Program-made: the position numbers and the translations under genes | Notes under the pieces: generated by a model | The model's database searches: none | What the model saw: only the letters and a program-made list of their open reading frames with translations | What the model was told of the DNA's origin: nothing | Shown: piece after piece, positions 7,855 through 15,092 of the stretch | Numbering within the stretch: the first letter of the stretch is position 1 | Layout: each line of letters begins with the position of its first letter | From: Bordetella parapertussis | GTDB lineage: Bacteria; Pseudomonadota; Gammaproteobacteria; Burkholderiales; Burkholderiaceae_B | Length of the DNA stretch: 18,693 nt | Direction of reading: 5' to 3' | Assembly: GCA_945882005.1 (NCBI GenBank) | Contig: CAMCWG010000022.1 | Span: 1 to 18,693 of the forward strand

Positions 7855-9489
7855 ACGCGCAAGCGCCATGTCTCGAAGTTTCACGCGTTGAAACTTCAAG
7901 CCATTGGCGCTTTGCGTTGCCGGAAATGCCTCGATAAACCAAACGTGGACCGGGACTTTGAAAGCTGCAAGCTGTTGCGCTAGCAGAGCGCGCACGCTGT
8001 CCGCATTAGGGACGGGTTGACCCGGTTTTGTTGTAGCAAACGCAACGGGCCTGAGTTGCCCGTTGATCTCGACTCCCACCACCTGAGCGCTCTCGATTCC
8101 AGCTTGTTCTGTTAGGGCATGTTCAATTTCTGTGGGATCGACCAAGAATCCACCCAGCCTCATTGTGTCGCCCATTCGGGATAGGTAGACAAAGCTTGCA
8201 TCTTCGCGCAAGTAGCCCAGGTCGCCTGTTTTGAAAAAACCGTCTGGGGTGAAGGCGCTTGCGGTTGCTTCAGCGTTGTTGAAATAGCCTTTAAACAGCG
8301 TTGGGGAAAAGATTTCTATTTCCCCCGGAATATTAGGAGCACAAAGCGCATCTGTGTCGATGTCGCGGACTCTGACCCGGGCGCGTGGGCTAGCGGCGGG
8401 CATTCCACCGCCTTGCGCGCGGTCCTGCAGGGGTAGATTTGCCCGCTGCAGTGAAAACAGTGCGTGCACTTCACTTGATCCATAGAGGCCGTGCAATGGG
8501 AAGCCTCGCGCCGAGAGCGATCGCGCTAGCTCGACAAAGCGGGGACTAAACGATGCAAAACCGAAAAGCCGGAGACTAGGAAAGGGAATATCACAGCGCT
8601 CTGCACGGGCGAGCGCTTGTTGATCGACGTGCTCGATGAGTCGGCGCAGCATTTCGTCGCTGCCAAAGATGTGGGTGACATTCTCTGCTTGGATAAGTGC
8701 ACTTGCGCTCGCTGCGTCAAAAAAATCCATCAGTACGAGCGGCATGCCTGCCGCAATCGCAGCCAGAGCGCTATTGAGTCCAAAGACACCACAAAAGGGG
8801 AGCGCGCAGAGCAGGCGATTACCTGCCTGTTCGAAGGCGTAGCCTTGTGCAACGTCTGTTGCGTGCTCAGTGAGCGTGCGTTGCGTGTGCATGACGAGCT
8901 TGGGGCCCTTGGTGGTTCCGGAGGTCGTAAAGAATGCTGCGAGGGCGTCTGCATGCAACGCATCATTCGATGGGTTTTGCTGATGCTGCGCTGAAGAGTC
9001 GTTATAGCTTGCGATGGCATCAAAGGCGACGACGGGCTTGCCCAACAGTTCGGTAGGGGTATCGTGTCCTGCATCGAGCATGACTATTTTTTGTAGCCAT
9101 GGCAGTTGCTTGCCATCGACGCCTTCGATCACTTGTGCGAAATCAATTTTGCGGAAATTGAGTTGTAAGACGAGGAGCGATGCTTGTGAATTGCCGAGAA
9201 TATTTTGCAGTTCATGACTGCGATATTTTGTATTCACGGCGACAAGGGTGGCACCTAGTCTTCCGAGCGCAAAAAACAGCACTAGCCATTCCGAGCGATT
9301 GACGAGCCATACGGCAACACGAGAACCCTGCATAACGCCTTGGCGCGAAAGCCACGCGCAAGTTTGGGAGACTTGCGCGTCAAAGGTGCTGTAACTTAGC
9401 GCCCGCCCGCCTTCTATCAGAATGCTGCGTTGGGGGAACTGTGCAAGATGAGTGCGATAAAGAGAGGCAAGCGACCCTGCAACCGACAT
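7816..9489 (-). CDS. AMP-dependent acyl-CoA synthetase/ligase (ANL superfamily)
   Basis: A 557-residue adenylate-forming enzyme, expected to activate a carboxylic acid to its CoA thioester via an acyl-AMP. The ATP P-loop TTSGTTKGPK is at 188-197, the A5 motif YGSSE at 336-340, the A7 motif TGDLGYLRED at 421-430, the hinge region RLGGFLVDPTEIE at 444-456, and the C-terminal catalytic lysine is probably Lys532 in SANGLKF. The hinge reads RLGGF where many relatives have KxxGx. I chose the ATG at 9487-9489, one base after the livF stop; an in-frame GTG at 9558 would add 23 unrelated residues and overlap livF by 68 bp. It is the last gene of the liv-type operon. Substrate specificity cannot be predicted by eye. 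The 3' coding region contains a strong hairpin and overlaps the fumarase gene. Confidence 0.88.
   Translation of the reverse strand: MSVAGSLASLYRTHLAQFPQRSILIEGGRALSYSTFDAQVSQTCAWLSRQGVMQGSRVAVWLVNRSEWLVLFFALGRLGATLVAVNTKYRSHELQNILGNSQASLLVLQLNFRKIDFAQVIEGVDGKQLPWLQKIVMLDAGHDTPTELLGKPVVAFDAIASYNDSSAQHQQNPSNDALHADALAAFFTTSGTTKGPKLVMHTQRTLTEHATDVAQGYAFEQAGNRLLCALPFCGVFGLNSALAAIAAGMPLVLMDFFDAASASALIQAENVTHIFGSDEMLRRLIEHVDQQALARAERCDIPFPSLRLFGFASFSPRFVELARSLSARGFPLHGLYGSSEVHALFSLQRANLPLQDRAQGGGMPAASPRARVRVRDIDTDALCAPNIPGEIEIFSPTLFKGYFNNAEATASAFTPDGFFKTGDLGYLREDASFVYLSRMGDTMRLGGFLVDPTEIEHALTEQAGIESAQVVGVEINGQLRPVAFATTKPGQPVPNADSVRALLAQQLAAFKVPVHVWFIEAFPATQSANGLKFQRVKLRDMALARLRGDDRDTRDLG
7854..7918. 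terminator. Three-tier inverted repeat at convergent gene ends
   Basis: Starting on the last base of the fumarase stop codon, three nested complementary pairs are visible: AACGC (7854-7858) with GCGTT (7914-7918), AAGCGCCA (7861-7868) with TGGCGCTT (7905-7912), and GAAGTTTCA (7875-7883) with TGAAACTTC (7889-7897), closing on a five-base loop CGCGT. That gives 22 perfect base pairs with two small internal loops. The position right behind the fumarase stop suggests a 3'-end hairpin for that transcript. There is no T-run on either strand, so it is not a canonical intrinsic terminator; it may protect the 3' end or assist Rho. It lies wholly within the coding sequence of the ligase on the other strand. 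The repeat is certain, the function is inferred. Confidence 0.55.
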
Positions 9490-9490
9490 C

Positions 9491-10207
9491 TCAATAAAGT
9501 TCCATGAGCTCGGTATTGTTGCTGAACGCCTCAGGTGTACCTTCCCGGATAAGCTCACCTGACTTCATCACAATGACTCGATCAGAGATCTTAAGTGCCT
9601 CACGTACGTTCTGTTCAACGATCAAGATCGACATCTTGCGCTCTTGCTGGAGCGCACGAATCGGACCTACAAGATCTTGAAAGAGTTTAGGCGCGAGACC
9701 GATGGATGGTTCGTCTAGCAAAAGGCAACGTGGCTGACTAAGCAGGGCGCGTCCAAGTGAGACCATTTGTTGCTGTCCTCCAGAGAGGGTACCGGCGCGT
9801 TGCTGATAAAACTTTTTGATCATGGGAAGAACGCTCATGACCCAGTCTAGGCGCGCAGCTTGCTCTCCAGCAGGAATCCCATTCGCCCAAAAGCCTAGCC
9901 GCATGATTTCGGCTACGGTCAGTCCTGGAAACACACCACGACCCTCAGGCACAAGGGCGATACCCGCGGCATTCATGCCACGAGGGTCTGGCCGGTCAAT
10001 GGTTTGTCCCTCGAGCAAAATCGTTCCTGCATTGCGTGGAACGAGGCCAAATAGAGCTTTTAGCAACGTCGATTTACCGGCACCGTTATGTCCAATCAGG
10101 CAAAGCACTTCGTTATGCGCTAACGTCACACTGAAATTTTCGAGCACAGGCCTGCCGCCGTAACCTACCTTTAGGTTCTTAGCTTCGAGAAAGTTGGTTA
10201 GGCTCAT
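9491..10207 (-). CDS. livF: Branched-chain amino acid-type ABC transporter ATPase (LivF)
   Basis: A 238-residue ATPase of the HAAT (Liv-type) ABC import family. The Walker A motif GHNGAGKS is at 39-46, a perfect LSGGQQQ signature at 141-147, and Walker B LLLDEP at 162-167. The post-Walker-B switch position carries EQN (198-200) as in known LivF proteins. The start overlaps the livG stop by four bases (ATGA), and the ligase ATG follows one base after its TGA. It works with LivG on the cytoplasmic face of LivH/LivM. The family also imports amides, urea and organic or aromatic acids, so the name indicates homology and not cargo. Confidence 0.93.
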   Translation of the reverse strand: MSLTNFLEAKNLKVGYGGRPVLENFSVTLAHNEVLCLIGHNGAGKSTLLKALFGLVPRNAGTILLEGQTIDRPDPRGMNAAGIALVPEGRGVFPGLTVAEIMRLGFWANGIPAGEQAARLDWVMSVLPMIKKFYQQRAGTLSGGQQQMVSLGRALLSQPRCLLLDEPSIGLAPKLFQDLVGPIRALQQERKMSILIVEQNVREALKISDRVIVMKSGELIREGTPEAFSNNTELMELY

Positions 10208-10953
10208 GAGCGGTCTCCAAAGTAAATCGCCGCCAGATGTGGGTCCTTTAGGATGTCTTGTGAGCTACCTTGGGCTAAGAGCTTGCCTTGATCAAGGAAA
10301 GCTACGCGATCCGAAAGCTTAATCACGATGTCCAAGTTGTGTTCGATGATGCATATCGTGATGCCACGCTTGGCATAGTCGCGCAAGAGCGCGACGAAGC
10401 GGTCGAAGGATCTTGGATCCAAGCCAGAGGCGGGTTCGTCTAACAGCCAAAGCTTGGCTTCACTTGCCATGATTCGAGCGAGGCTTAAGAACTTACGCTC
10501 GGCGTAGGCCAGATCGACTGCGCGTTCAGTTCGCTTCTCGGTTAATTGTGTTTCCTCGAGAATCTCGTTGACGCGTTTTTCTGCCGCTTGCCGGCCGCCT
10601 TGCCAAAGCCAGCTACTGCGTTCCATCACCGTCATAATGTTCTCTTCAACGGTCATTTGGCTAAAGAGACGGAGATCTTGAAAGGTGCGGGCGATACCCA
10701 TTCGGGCGATACGCCAAGGCTCTATGCCCTTGAGCGGCTTGCCGAGCCAGTGCACGGTACCGCTTGACGGGACTAAATGTCCGGTGATTAGGTTAAACAG
10801 AGTGGTTTTGCCCGCTCCGTTGGGTCCAACAAGCGTTGTGATCACCCCGGCAGGGAGGTCGAGCGTTACGTCAGATATGGCCTGTAAGCCACCGAAGTTC
10901 TTATTTAGATTTCGAATCTCGAGCAGAATCTCTTGCTTGGTTGTTGTTGTCAT
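10204..10953 (-). CDS. livG: Branched-chain amino acid-type ABC transporter ATPase (LivG), degenerate signature
   Basis: A 249-residue ATPase partner of LivF. The Walker A motif GPNGAGKTT is at 43-51, the Q-loop glutamine at 92 (ARTFQDLRLF), Walker B LWLLDEP at 168-174 and the switch histidine at 205 (IIEHN). The ABC signature is unusual: residues 148-152 read LAYAE where LivG proteins normally have a form like LSYGE or LSYGQ, so both the serine and the glycine are replaced by alanine. I verified these codons in the bases at 10498-10512. All other motifs are intact and the frame is open, so this looks like a working but altered ATPase, possibly with LivF supplying the competent signature. Four-base overlaps join it to livM and livF. 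Confidence 0.92.
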   Translation of the reverse strand: MTTTTKQEILLEIRNLNKNFGGLQAISDVTLDLPAGVITTLVGPNGAGKTTLFNLITGHLVPSSGTVHWLGKPLKGIEPWRIARMGIARTFQDLRLFSQMTVEENIMTVMERSSWLWQGGRQAAEKRVNEILEETQLTEKRTERAVDLAYAERKFLSLARIMASEAKLWLLDEPASGLDPRSFDRFVALLRDYAKRGITICIIEHNLDIVIKLSDRVAFLDQGKLLAQGSSQDILKDPHLAAIYFGDRS

Positions 10954-11834
10954 GCGGATTTCTCCTTACTACGTCCGCCGACTAATCCACCCGGGCGGAA
11001 CATCATGAGCAACATCATTGCGAGGCCATAAATAATTTGCTGAATTGTTCCGAGCTCTGCGGGTGGTAAGAAGGGAAGGTAGGTGAGTGCGGCCGGCAGC
11101 GACATCAGTAGCGCGGCTCCAACGATTGGACCGAACAGCGTACCCGTGCCTCCTATGATGACCATCGCCATCAGCAGGATCGACATCTCAAGTGTGAAGC
11201 TCTCAACGTTAATGAAACTCATATAGAAAGCGTAGAGACAACCGCCAATGCCGGCCAGTCCAGACGACACAGCAACCGAGAGTGTTTTGATGGCGTTGAC
11301 GTGCTTGCCGTAAGTCTGGGCCGCCGATTCGCTATCCCGAATAGTCATGAGGCTTCGACCGAAACTGCCGCGAACAAGCAGCGCGGTAATGCCAATCATG
11401 ATGAGCAATACGACGACAGCAAGTGCGAGAAAAGCGAGGTCGTCGTTAAAGGTGTATCCCAGTAACTTCGGTCGCGGAATGCCGATCATGCCGCCTAGGC
11501 CACCGGTGGCTGCTTTCCATTCCGAAAAAATAGTGACTCCAATGACTTGGAGACCCAGCGAAGCTGCCACAAAGTATTCACCACGCACGCGCAAGGCGGG
11601 GAGTGCCAAAGCCATGGAGAGAATGGCCGACACGGCAGCTGATGCGCCCATGCAGAGCAGGAGCGAATCAGAGGCATTCAGTGCGATGTACGCCGTCACA
11701 TACGCGCCAACGCCAAAGAAAATAGCATGTGCCAACGAAAAGATGCCGGCATAGCCCATGATGAAGTTCAAGGTCAACGCCAAAATGCCGTTGATGCAAA
11801 AAAGTACTGCAATGTTTTGTAGATAGGCGATCAT
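10950..11834 (-). CDS. livM: Branched-chain amino acid-type ABC transporter permease (LivM)
   Basis: A 294-residue polytopic inner-membrane permease of the BPD_transp_2 (LivH/LivM) family. Several hydrophobic segments are visible, and the cytoplasmic coupling region has the expected RGSFGRSLMTIRDSESAAQTYG (in two parts RGSFGRSLM and TIRDSESAAQ) followed by a glycine-rich GGTGTLFGPIVGAAL membrane block and the closing FRPGGLVGG. I chose the ATG at 11832-11834, beginning MIAYLQNIAVLF, because AAGGA (complement of 11842-11846) stands seven bases upstream. A TTG at 11915 stays in frame but would add 27 cysteine-rich residues and overlap livH by 68 bp. It overlaps livG by four bases. Confidence 0.93.
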   Translation of the reverse strand: MIAYLQNIAVLFCINGILALTLNFIMGYAGIFSLAHAIFFGVGAYVTAYIALNASDSLLLCMGASAAVSAILSMALALPALRVRGEYFVAASLGLQVIGVTIFSEWKAATGGLGGMIGIPRPKLLGYTFNDDLAFLALAVVVLLIMIGITALLVRGSFGRSLMTIRDSESAAQTYGKHVNAIKTLSVAVSSGLAGIGGCLYAFYMSFINVESFTLEMSILLMAMVIIGGTGTLFGPIVGAALLMSLPAALTYLPFLPPAELGTIQQIIYGLAMMLLMMFRPGGLVGGRSKEKSA

Positions 11835-11841
11835 GAGTTGT

Positions 11842-11846
11842 TCCTT
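11842..11846 (-). promoter_or_regulatory. Ribosome binding site deciding the livM start
   Basis: On the minus strand the bases read AAGGA, seven bases before the ATG at 11832-11834 and next to the livH stop codon (11848-11850). This supports the shorter livM and argues against the upstream TTG at 11915. Confidence 0.6.
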
Positions 11847-11847
11847 T

Positions 11848-12720
11848 TCACGACACGACAGCGCGACCGTACACACCGCCCGGGCGGAACAGGATGAACA
11901 AGAACAGAATGACAAAGGTCACAGCCTCGCTCCATTGTGGGTCGATGAAGGCCAGGCAGAGGTTTTCGGCTAGCCCCAACAGCATGCCTGCGACGGCTGC
12001 GCCGCGTAAACTGCCCACCCCGCCTACGATCGTCGCAGCGATGCTGATGAGCATGATGTGATGGCCCATCGCTGGGTTCAAGCCGGATGTTGCCGCAGTC
12101 AAAATCGCAGCCGGCACGACCAGAATTGAGCCGATCAAAAAAACGTACTGGGAAAGGAGCCTCGGTGTGAGACCGTAGACTTCGATGAGTCCGGGGTTTT
12201 CACCCAACGCGCGCAGGGCAATACCCAGATTGGTGCGCGTCAGTAGCCACTGCAAAATAGCGAAAGAGATAATCGCGCAAACGATCACGACAGCTGCGAT
12301 AGGCGCAATGAATAAGCCTGGGAAAACTTCCAGGCTTTTGCTTAAGGGCGTTGAGACTGTCACCATGCCGCGTCCAAAGACGATCGAGATGACGTTTTGC
12401 ACAACAATCGCTGCACCAAAGGATGCAACAAAAACGGTAAAAAATGAGCCTTCGTGGCGCTGAATGATCGCGTACACATAGCGATCAAGCAGCACGCCGA
12501 AGAGACTGGCAGCGACTGCAGAGGCAATGGCCGCAAGGGGCCAATACCAGTGCAGTACGGAATAGCATTCATAAAAAATAAAACCAGCGATCGTAAAGGT
12601 TGCCCCATGTGCCGCGTGAAAAATCCGGGTCATGCCAAAGATCAGCGAGAACCCGGCAGCAATCAGCGCATAGAGTGCGCCGGTCTGCAAGCCATTGGCT
12701 AAAAGTTGTGCAAACAGCAT
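11848..12720 (-). CDS. livH: Branched-chain amino acid-type ABC transporter permease (LivH)
   Basis: A 290-residue inner-membrane permease, the heterodimer partner of LivM. The N-terminus LLANGLQTGALYALIAAG is the classic LivH opening; the cytoplasmic coupling stretch TNLGIALRALGENPGLIEVY lies at roughly 164-183, followed by the IVGGVGSLRGAAVAGMLLGL block and the closing ILFRPGGVYGR. Multiple hydrophobic helices span the chain. The ATG has an AGGAAG ribosome site (complement of 12728-12733) seven bases upstream, just after the stop codon of the binding-protein gene 14 bp away. It would form the translocation path for the solute delivered by the neighbouring periplasmic protein. Confidence 0.94.
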   Translation of the reverse strand: MLFAQLLANGLQTGALYALIAAGFSLIFGMTRIFHAAHGATFTIAGFIFYECYSVLHWYWPLAAIASAVAASLFGVLLDRYVYAIIQRHEGSFFTVFVASFGAAIVVQNVISIVFGRGMVTVSTPLSKSLEVFPGLFIAPIAAVVIVCAIISFAILQWLLTRTNLGIALRALGENPGLIEVYGLTPRLLSQYVFLIGSILVVPAAILTAATSGLNPAMGHHIMLISIAATIVGGVGSLRGAAVAGMLLGLAENLCLAFIDPQWSEAVTFVILFLFILFRPGGVYGRAVVS

Positions 12721-12734
12721 GGGGCGTCTTCCTA

Positions 12735-13853
12735 TTATTTTCCAGCAACGACGACTTTGCTTGTGCCGTCACCAACGACTTCGTTAATTTGGATAGGTGA
12801 CTTCACAGTGCCGTCATCCGCAAAGGACACTTTCGCTCCAACGAACTGGAAGGACTTTGTCGCCTTGCGCTGAGCTAGTAAGTTCTCGCCTGTGACAGGT
12901 TTGCCAGCCTTTTCAAGTGCGGCTGCGAGTTCTGCAAACGTCAACACAGCGTTGTAGTAGTTCAGAACATACATGTTTGGCTCTTTGCCATGTTTCTTTT
13001 TATAGTCCTCTTCCACGCGCTTAACGAGTGGATCATTTTTGTCTAGTGTGAGCAACTGACTGGTGTAGTACAGCCCCTTTGCTTCAGGCAAATTCAGGAC
13101 AGAGGGCAAAGACATTGCAGAGTAACTCGCCAGTGGTTGGCTAACTCCGTTGTCGCGCAATTGCTTGACGAGTTGCACCTGCTGATTGCCATAGGTCGCG
13201 ATATAGACTGCATCAGGCTTTGTGTCACGCACGCGTGCGGCAACTCCAGAAAACTGTTGAGCTGTTGTTGGGATAGAGAAAGACCCCACGACAGCACCGC
13301 CAGCTGCTTTGACTTCTTTAGTCAAGTCTGTGAGGACTGCTTGTCCTAGAGGATCGTCAACGTAGATCAAAGCGATGCGCTTAAATCCCTTCTCCTTAAC
13401 AAGGAAAGGAACGATTGCAGTCACTTCAAAGTTCGCAAGGGGGATCACGTTCCAAAAGTATTCATTGAGTGTTGCGAGATCAGGACCAACGCCACCGCCA
13501 TTGACCATCACTGTTTTGGTGCGTGCGCCAATCGGTGCAATCGCTTTTGAGACGCCAGTGAATGCCGACAGCACATAGGGCACTTTGCTAACGTTCATGA
13601 GTTTGTTGGCTGCAATGACACCTTGCGCTGGCAGCCCTTGGCTGTCCTCATAAATGACGTTGAGTTTGCCTGATAGTTTTTTGTCGGCATTAATGTGCTC
13701 TGCAGCCAAATTAGCGGCAGAGCTAAATACTTGACCATATTCGGCATTTGGGCCGCTCATCGGAAATGCTGCACCTATTGTGTAGTCTTTGGCGAGCACA
13801 GGACCCGCGAGAGCGGTTTGCAGCAGGGCTAGACCTACAAGTAGTTTTTTCAT
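12735..13853 (-). CDS. Periplasmic substrate-binding protein of a Liv-type ABC transporter
   Basis: A 372-residue type 1 periplasmic binding protein (Peripla_BP_6/LivK-like). A clear signal peptide (MKK, hydrophobic core, AGPVLA) should be cleaved after Ala21, leaving a mature protein starting KDYTIGAAFPMSG. The family blocks are visible: PMSGPNAEYGQ at the N-lobe, GSFSIPTTAQQFSGVAARV (two segments around residues 195-213) and DAVYIATYGNQQ. The cargo cannot be deduced; proteins of this family in Burkholderiales bind amino acids, aromatic or other organic acids. AGGAG (complement of 13864-13868) lies ten bases before the ATG, slightly long. It is separated from the CoA-transferase gene by 48 bp, the widest gap inside the operon, so an internal promoter is possible. 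Confidence 0.92.
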   Translation of the reverse strand: MKKLLVGLALLQTALAGPVLAKDYTIGAAFPMSGPNAEYGQVFSSAANLAAEHINADKKLSGKLNVIYEDSQGLPAQGVIAANKLMNVSKVPYVLSAFTGVSKAIAPIGARTKTVMVNGGGVGPDLATLNEYFWNVIPLANFEVTAIVPFLVKEKGFKRIALIYVDDPLGQAVLTDLTKEVKAAGGAVVGSFSIPTTAQQFSGVAARVRDTKPDAVYIATYGNQQVQLVKQLRDNGVSQPLASYSAMSLPSVLNLPEAKGLYYTSQLLTLDKNDPLVKRVEEDYKKKHGKEPNMYVLNYYNAVLTFAELAAALEKAGKPVTGENLLAQRKATKSFQFVGAKVSFADDGTVKSPIQINEVVGDGTSKVVVAGK

Positions 13854-13901
13854 GATGGTGTGTCTCCTAGTTATAAAAAATGACTGTTTTGTCGTGCGTA
13901 A

Positions 13902-15092
13902 TTAGCTTTTTCCAAGAATCTCTTTAAGAATCTCGTCCGTATGTTCGCCCAGCATGGGTGCCGAGCGCTTGTACTGAATCGGCGTTGCAGAAAAATGCAT
14001 TGGGCTTGCGGTAGTGGGTGCTGTGCCGCCTGTTGGATGCGGAATATTCTTCCAGATATCTCGGGCGATCACTTGCGGGTGCGCAAAGACCTGGTCGATT
14101 GTCTGAATCGGGCCGCAAGGTACACCGACCGCCTCAAGTTTTGCAATCCAAGTGTCTCGCTCACTAGTCACCATGATTTTTTCGAGCATTGGAATCAGCT
14201 CACTGCGATTCAAAATGCGTCCACGATTAGTGGCGTACTTCGGATCCGTGCCGTATTCTGGGATGCCGAGCGCGGTGCAGTAAGAACGAAATTGCGAATC
14301 GTTGCCGACCGCCACGATCATGAAGCCGTCCGAAGTCTTAAAAACCTGATAGGGGACGACGTTCTGATGCGCGTTGCCTGCACGTTTTGGCGCTTGACCT
14401 GAAGTCATAAAGTTTAGGTTTTGATTTGCCAACATCGATATATGGCAATCCAGAAGCGCGATATCGAGATGTTGCCCAAGGCCACTGTGGTTACGCTCTT
14501 GGATCGCTGCGAGAATCGCAACCGACGCATACATTCCTGTAATGATGTCAGTTACGGCAACGCCAGCTTTCTGAGGACCACCACCAGGCAGATCATCTCG
14601 CTCGCCGGTGATGCTCATGAGTCCGCCCATGCCCTGGATCATGAAGTCGTAGCCGGGGCGCTCTGCGTAGGGGCCTGTTTGTCCGAAGCCCGTGATCGAA
14701 CAATAAATAAGCGTTGGGAATTCGTCTTTCATGCTTTCGTAGTCAAGGCCGTATTGCTGAAGGCCTCCAACTTTGAAATTCTCAACCAATATATCGCAGT
14801 GCTTGGCAAGTTCTTTGACGAGTTTGATTCCCTCGGGACTTGCTAGATCAATTTCAATAGAGCGCTTGTTGCGATTGGTGCTGAGGTAGTACGCGGCTTC
14901 GGTCGTGTCTTCGCCGTTCTCGTCTTTCAGGTAAGGCGGACCCCAGGCGCGGGTGTCGTCGCCTAGTTTGGGTCGTTCAACTTTAATGACGTCGGCACCG
15001 AGGTCTGCAAGGTTTTGCGTACACCAAGGCCCAGCTAATACGCGCGATAAATCCAGTACACGGATTCCACTTAGAGGTGCGCGTCGCGTCAT
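13902..15092 (-). CDS. CaiB/BaiF family (class III) CoA-transferase
   Basis: A 396-residue class III CoA-transferase, expected to move CoA between an acyl-CoA donor and a free acid. Recognisable family blocks are LSGIRVLDLSRVLAGPW (7-23), STNRNKRSIEIDL (71-83), the NFKVGGLQQYGLDY stretch (105-118), GPYAERPGYDFMIQGMGGLM (140-159) and GQHLDIALLD (206-215). The last should contain the aspartate that forms the covalent acyl anhydride (Asp210 or Asp215; I did not align it). Length fits the family (about 390-430). Succinyl-CoA- or glutarate-type transferases look similar, and alpha-methylacyl-CoA racemase is in the same superfamily, so the reaction is uncertain. It overlaps the MaoC-type gene by four bases (ATGA). 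Confidence 0.9.
   Translation of the reverse strand: MTRRAPLSGIRVLDLSRVLAGPWCTQNLADLGADVIKVERPKLGDDTRAWGPPYLKDENGEDTTEAAYYLSTNRNKRSIEIDLASPEGIKLVKELAKHCDILVENFKVGGLQQYGLDYESMKDEFPTLIYCSITGFGQTGPYAERPGYDFMIQGMGGLMSITGERDDLPGGGPQKAGVAVTDIITGMYASVAILAAIQERNHSGLGQHLDIALLDCHISMLANQNLNFMTSGQAPKRAGNAHQNVVPYQVFKTSDGFMIVAVGNDSQFRSYCTALGIPEYGTDPKYATNRGRILNRSELIPMLEKIMVTSERDTWIAKLEAVGVPCGPIQTIDQVFAHPQVIARDIWKNIPHPTGGTAPTTASPMHFSATPIQYKRSAPMLGEHTDEILKEILGKS

Noticed and set aside
9487..9558. N-terminally extended ligase
   Set aside because: It would start at a GTG inside livF; the added residues do not resemble the ligase family and an ATG follows the livF stop by one base.
10204..10953. LivG as a pseudogene because of its odd signature
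   Set aside because: The frame is complete, all other ATPase motifs are intact and the overlaps with neighbours are maintained.
11347..11754. 135-codon open frame antisense to livM
   Set aside because: It is rich in Met, Ala, Pro and Ser as expected for the complement of a membrane-protein gene; no family or start signal is evident.
11832..11915. N-terminally extended LivM with a cysteine-rich leader
   Set aside because: It would start at a TTG inside livH and lacks a ribosome site, while the ATG at 11834 has AAGGA at good spacing.
13941..14846. Two antisense open frames (153 and 141 codons) inside the CoA-transferase gene
   Set aside because: The CoA-transferase frame contains all family blocks; the antisense frames are not recognisable.
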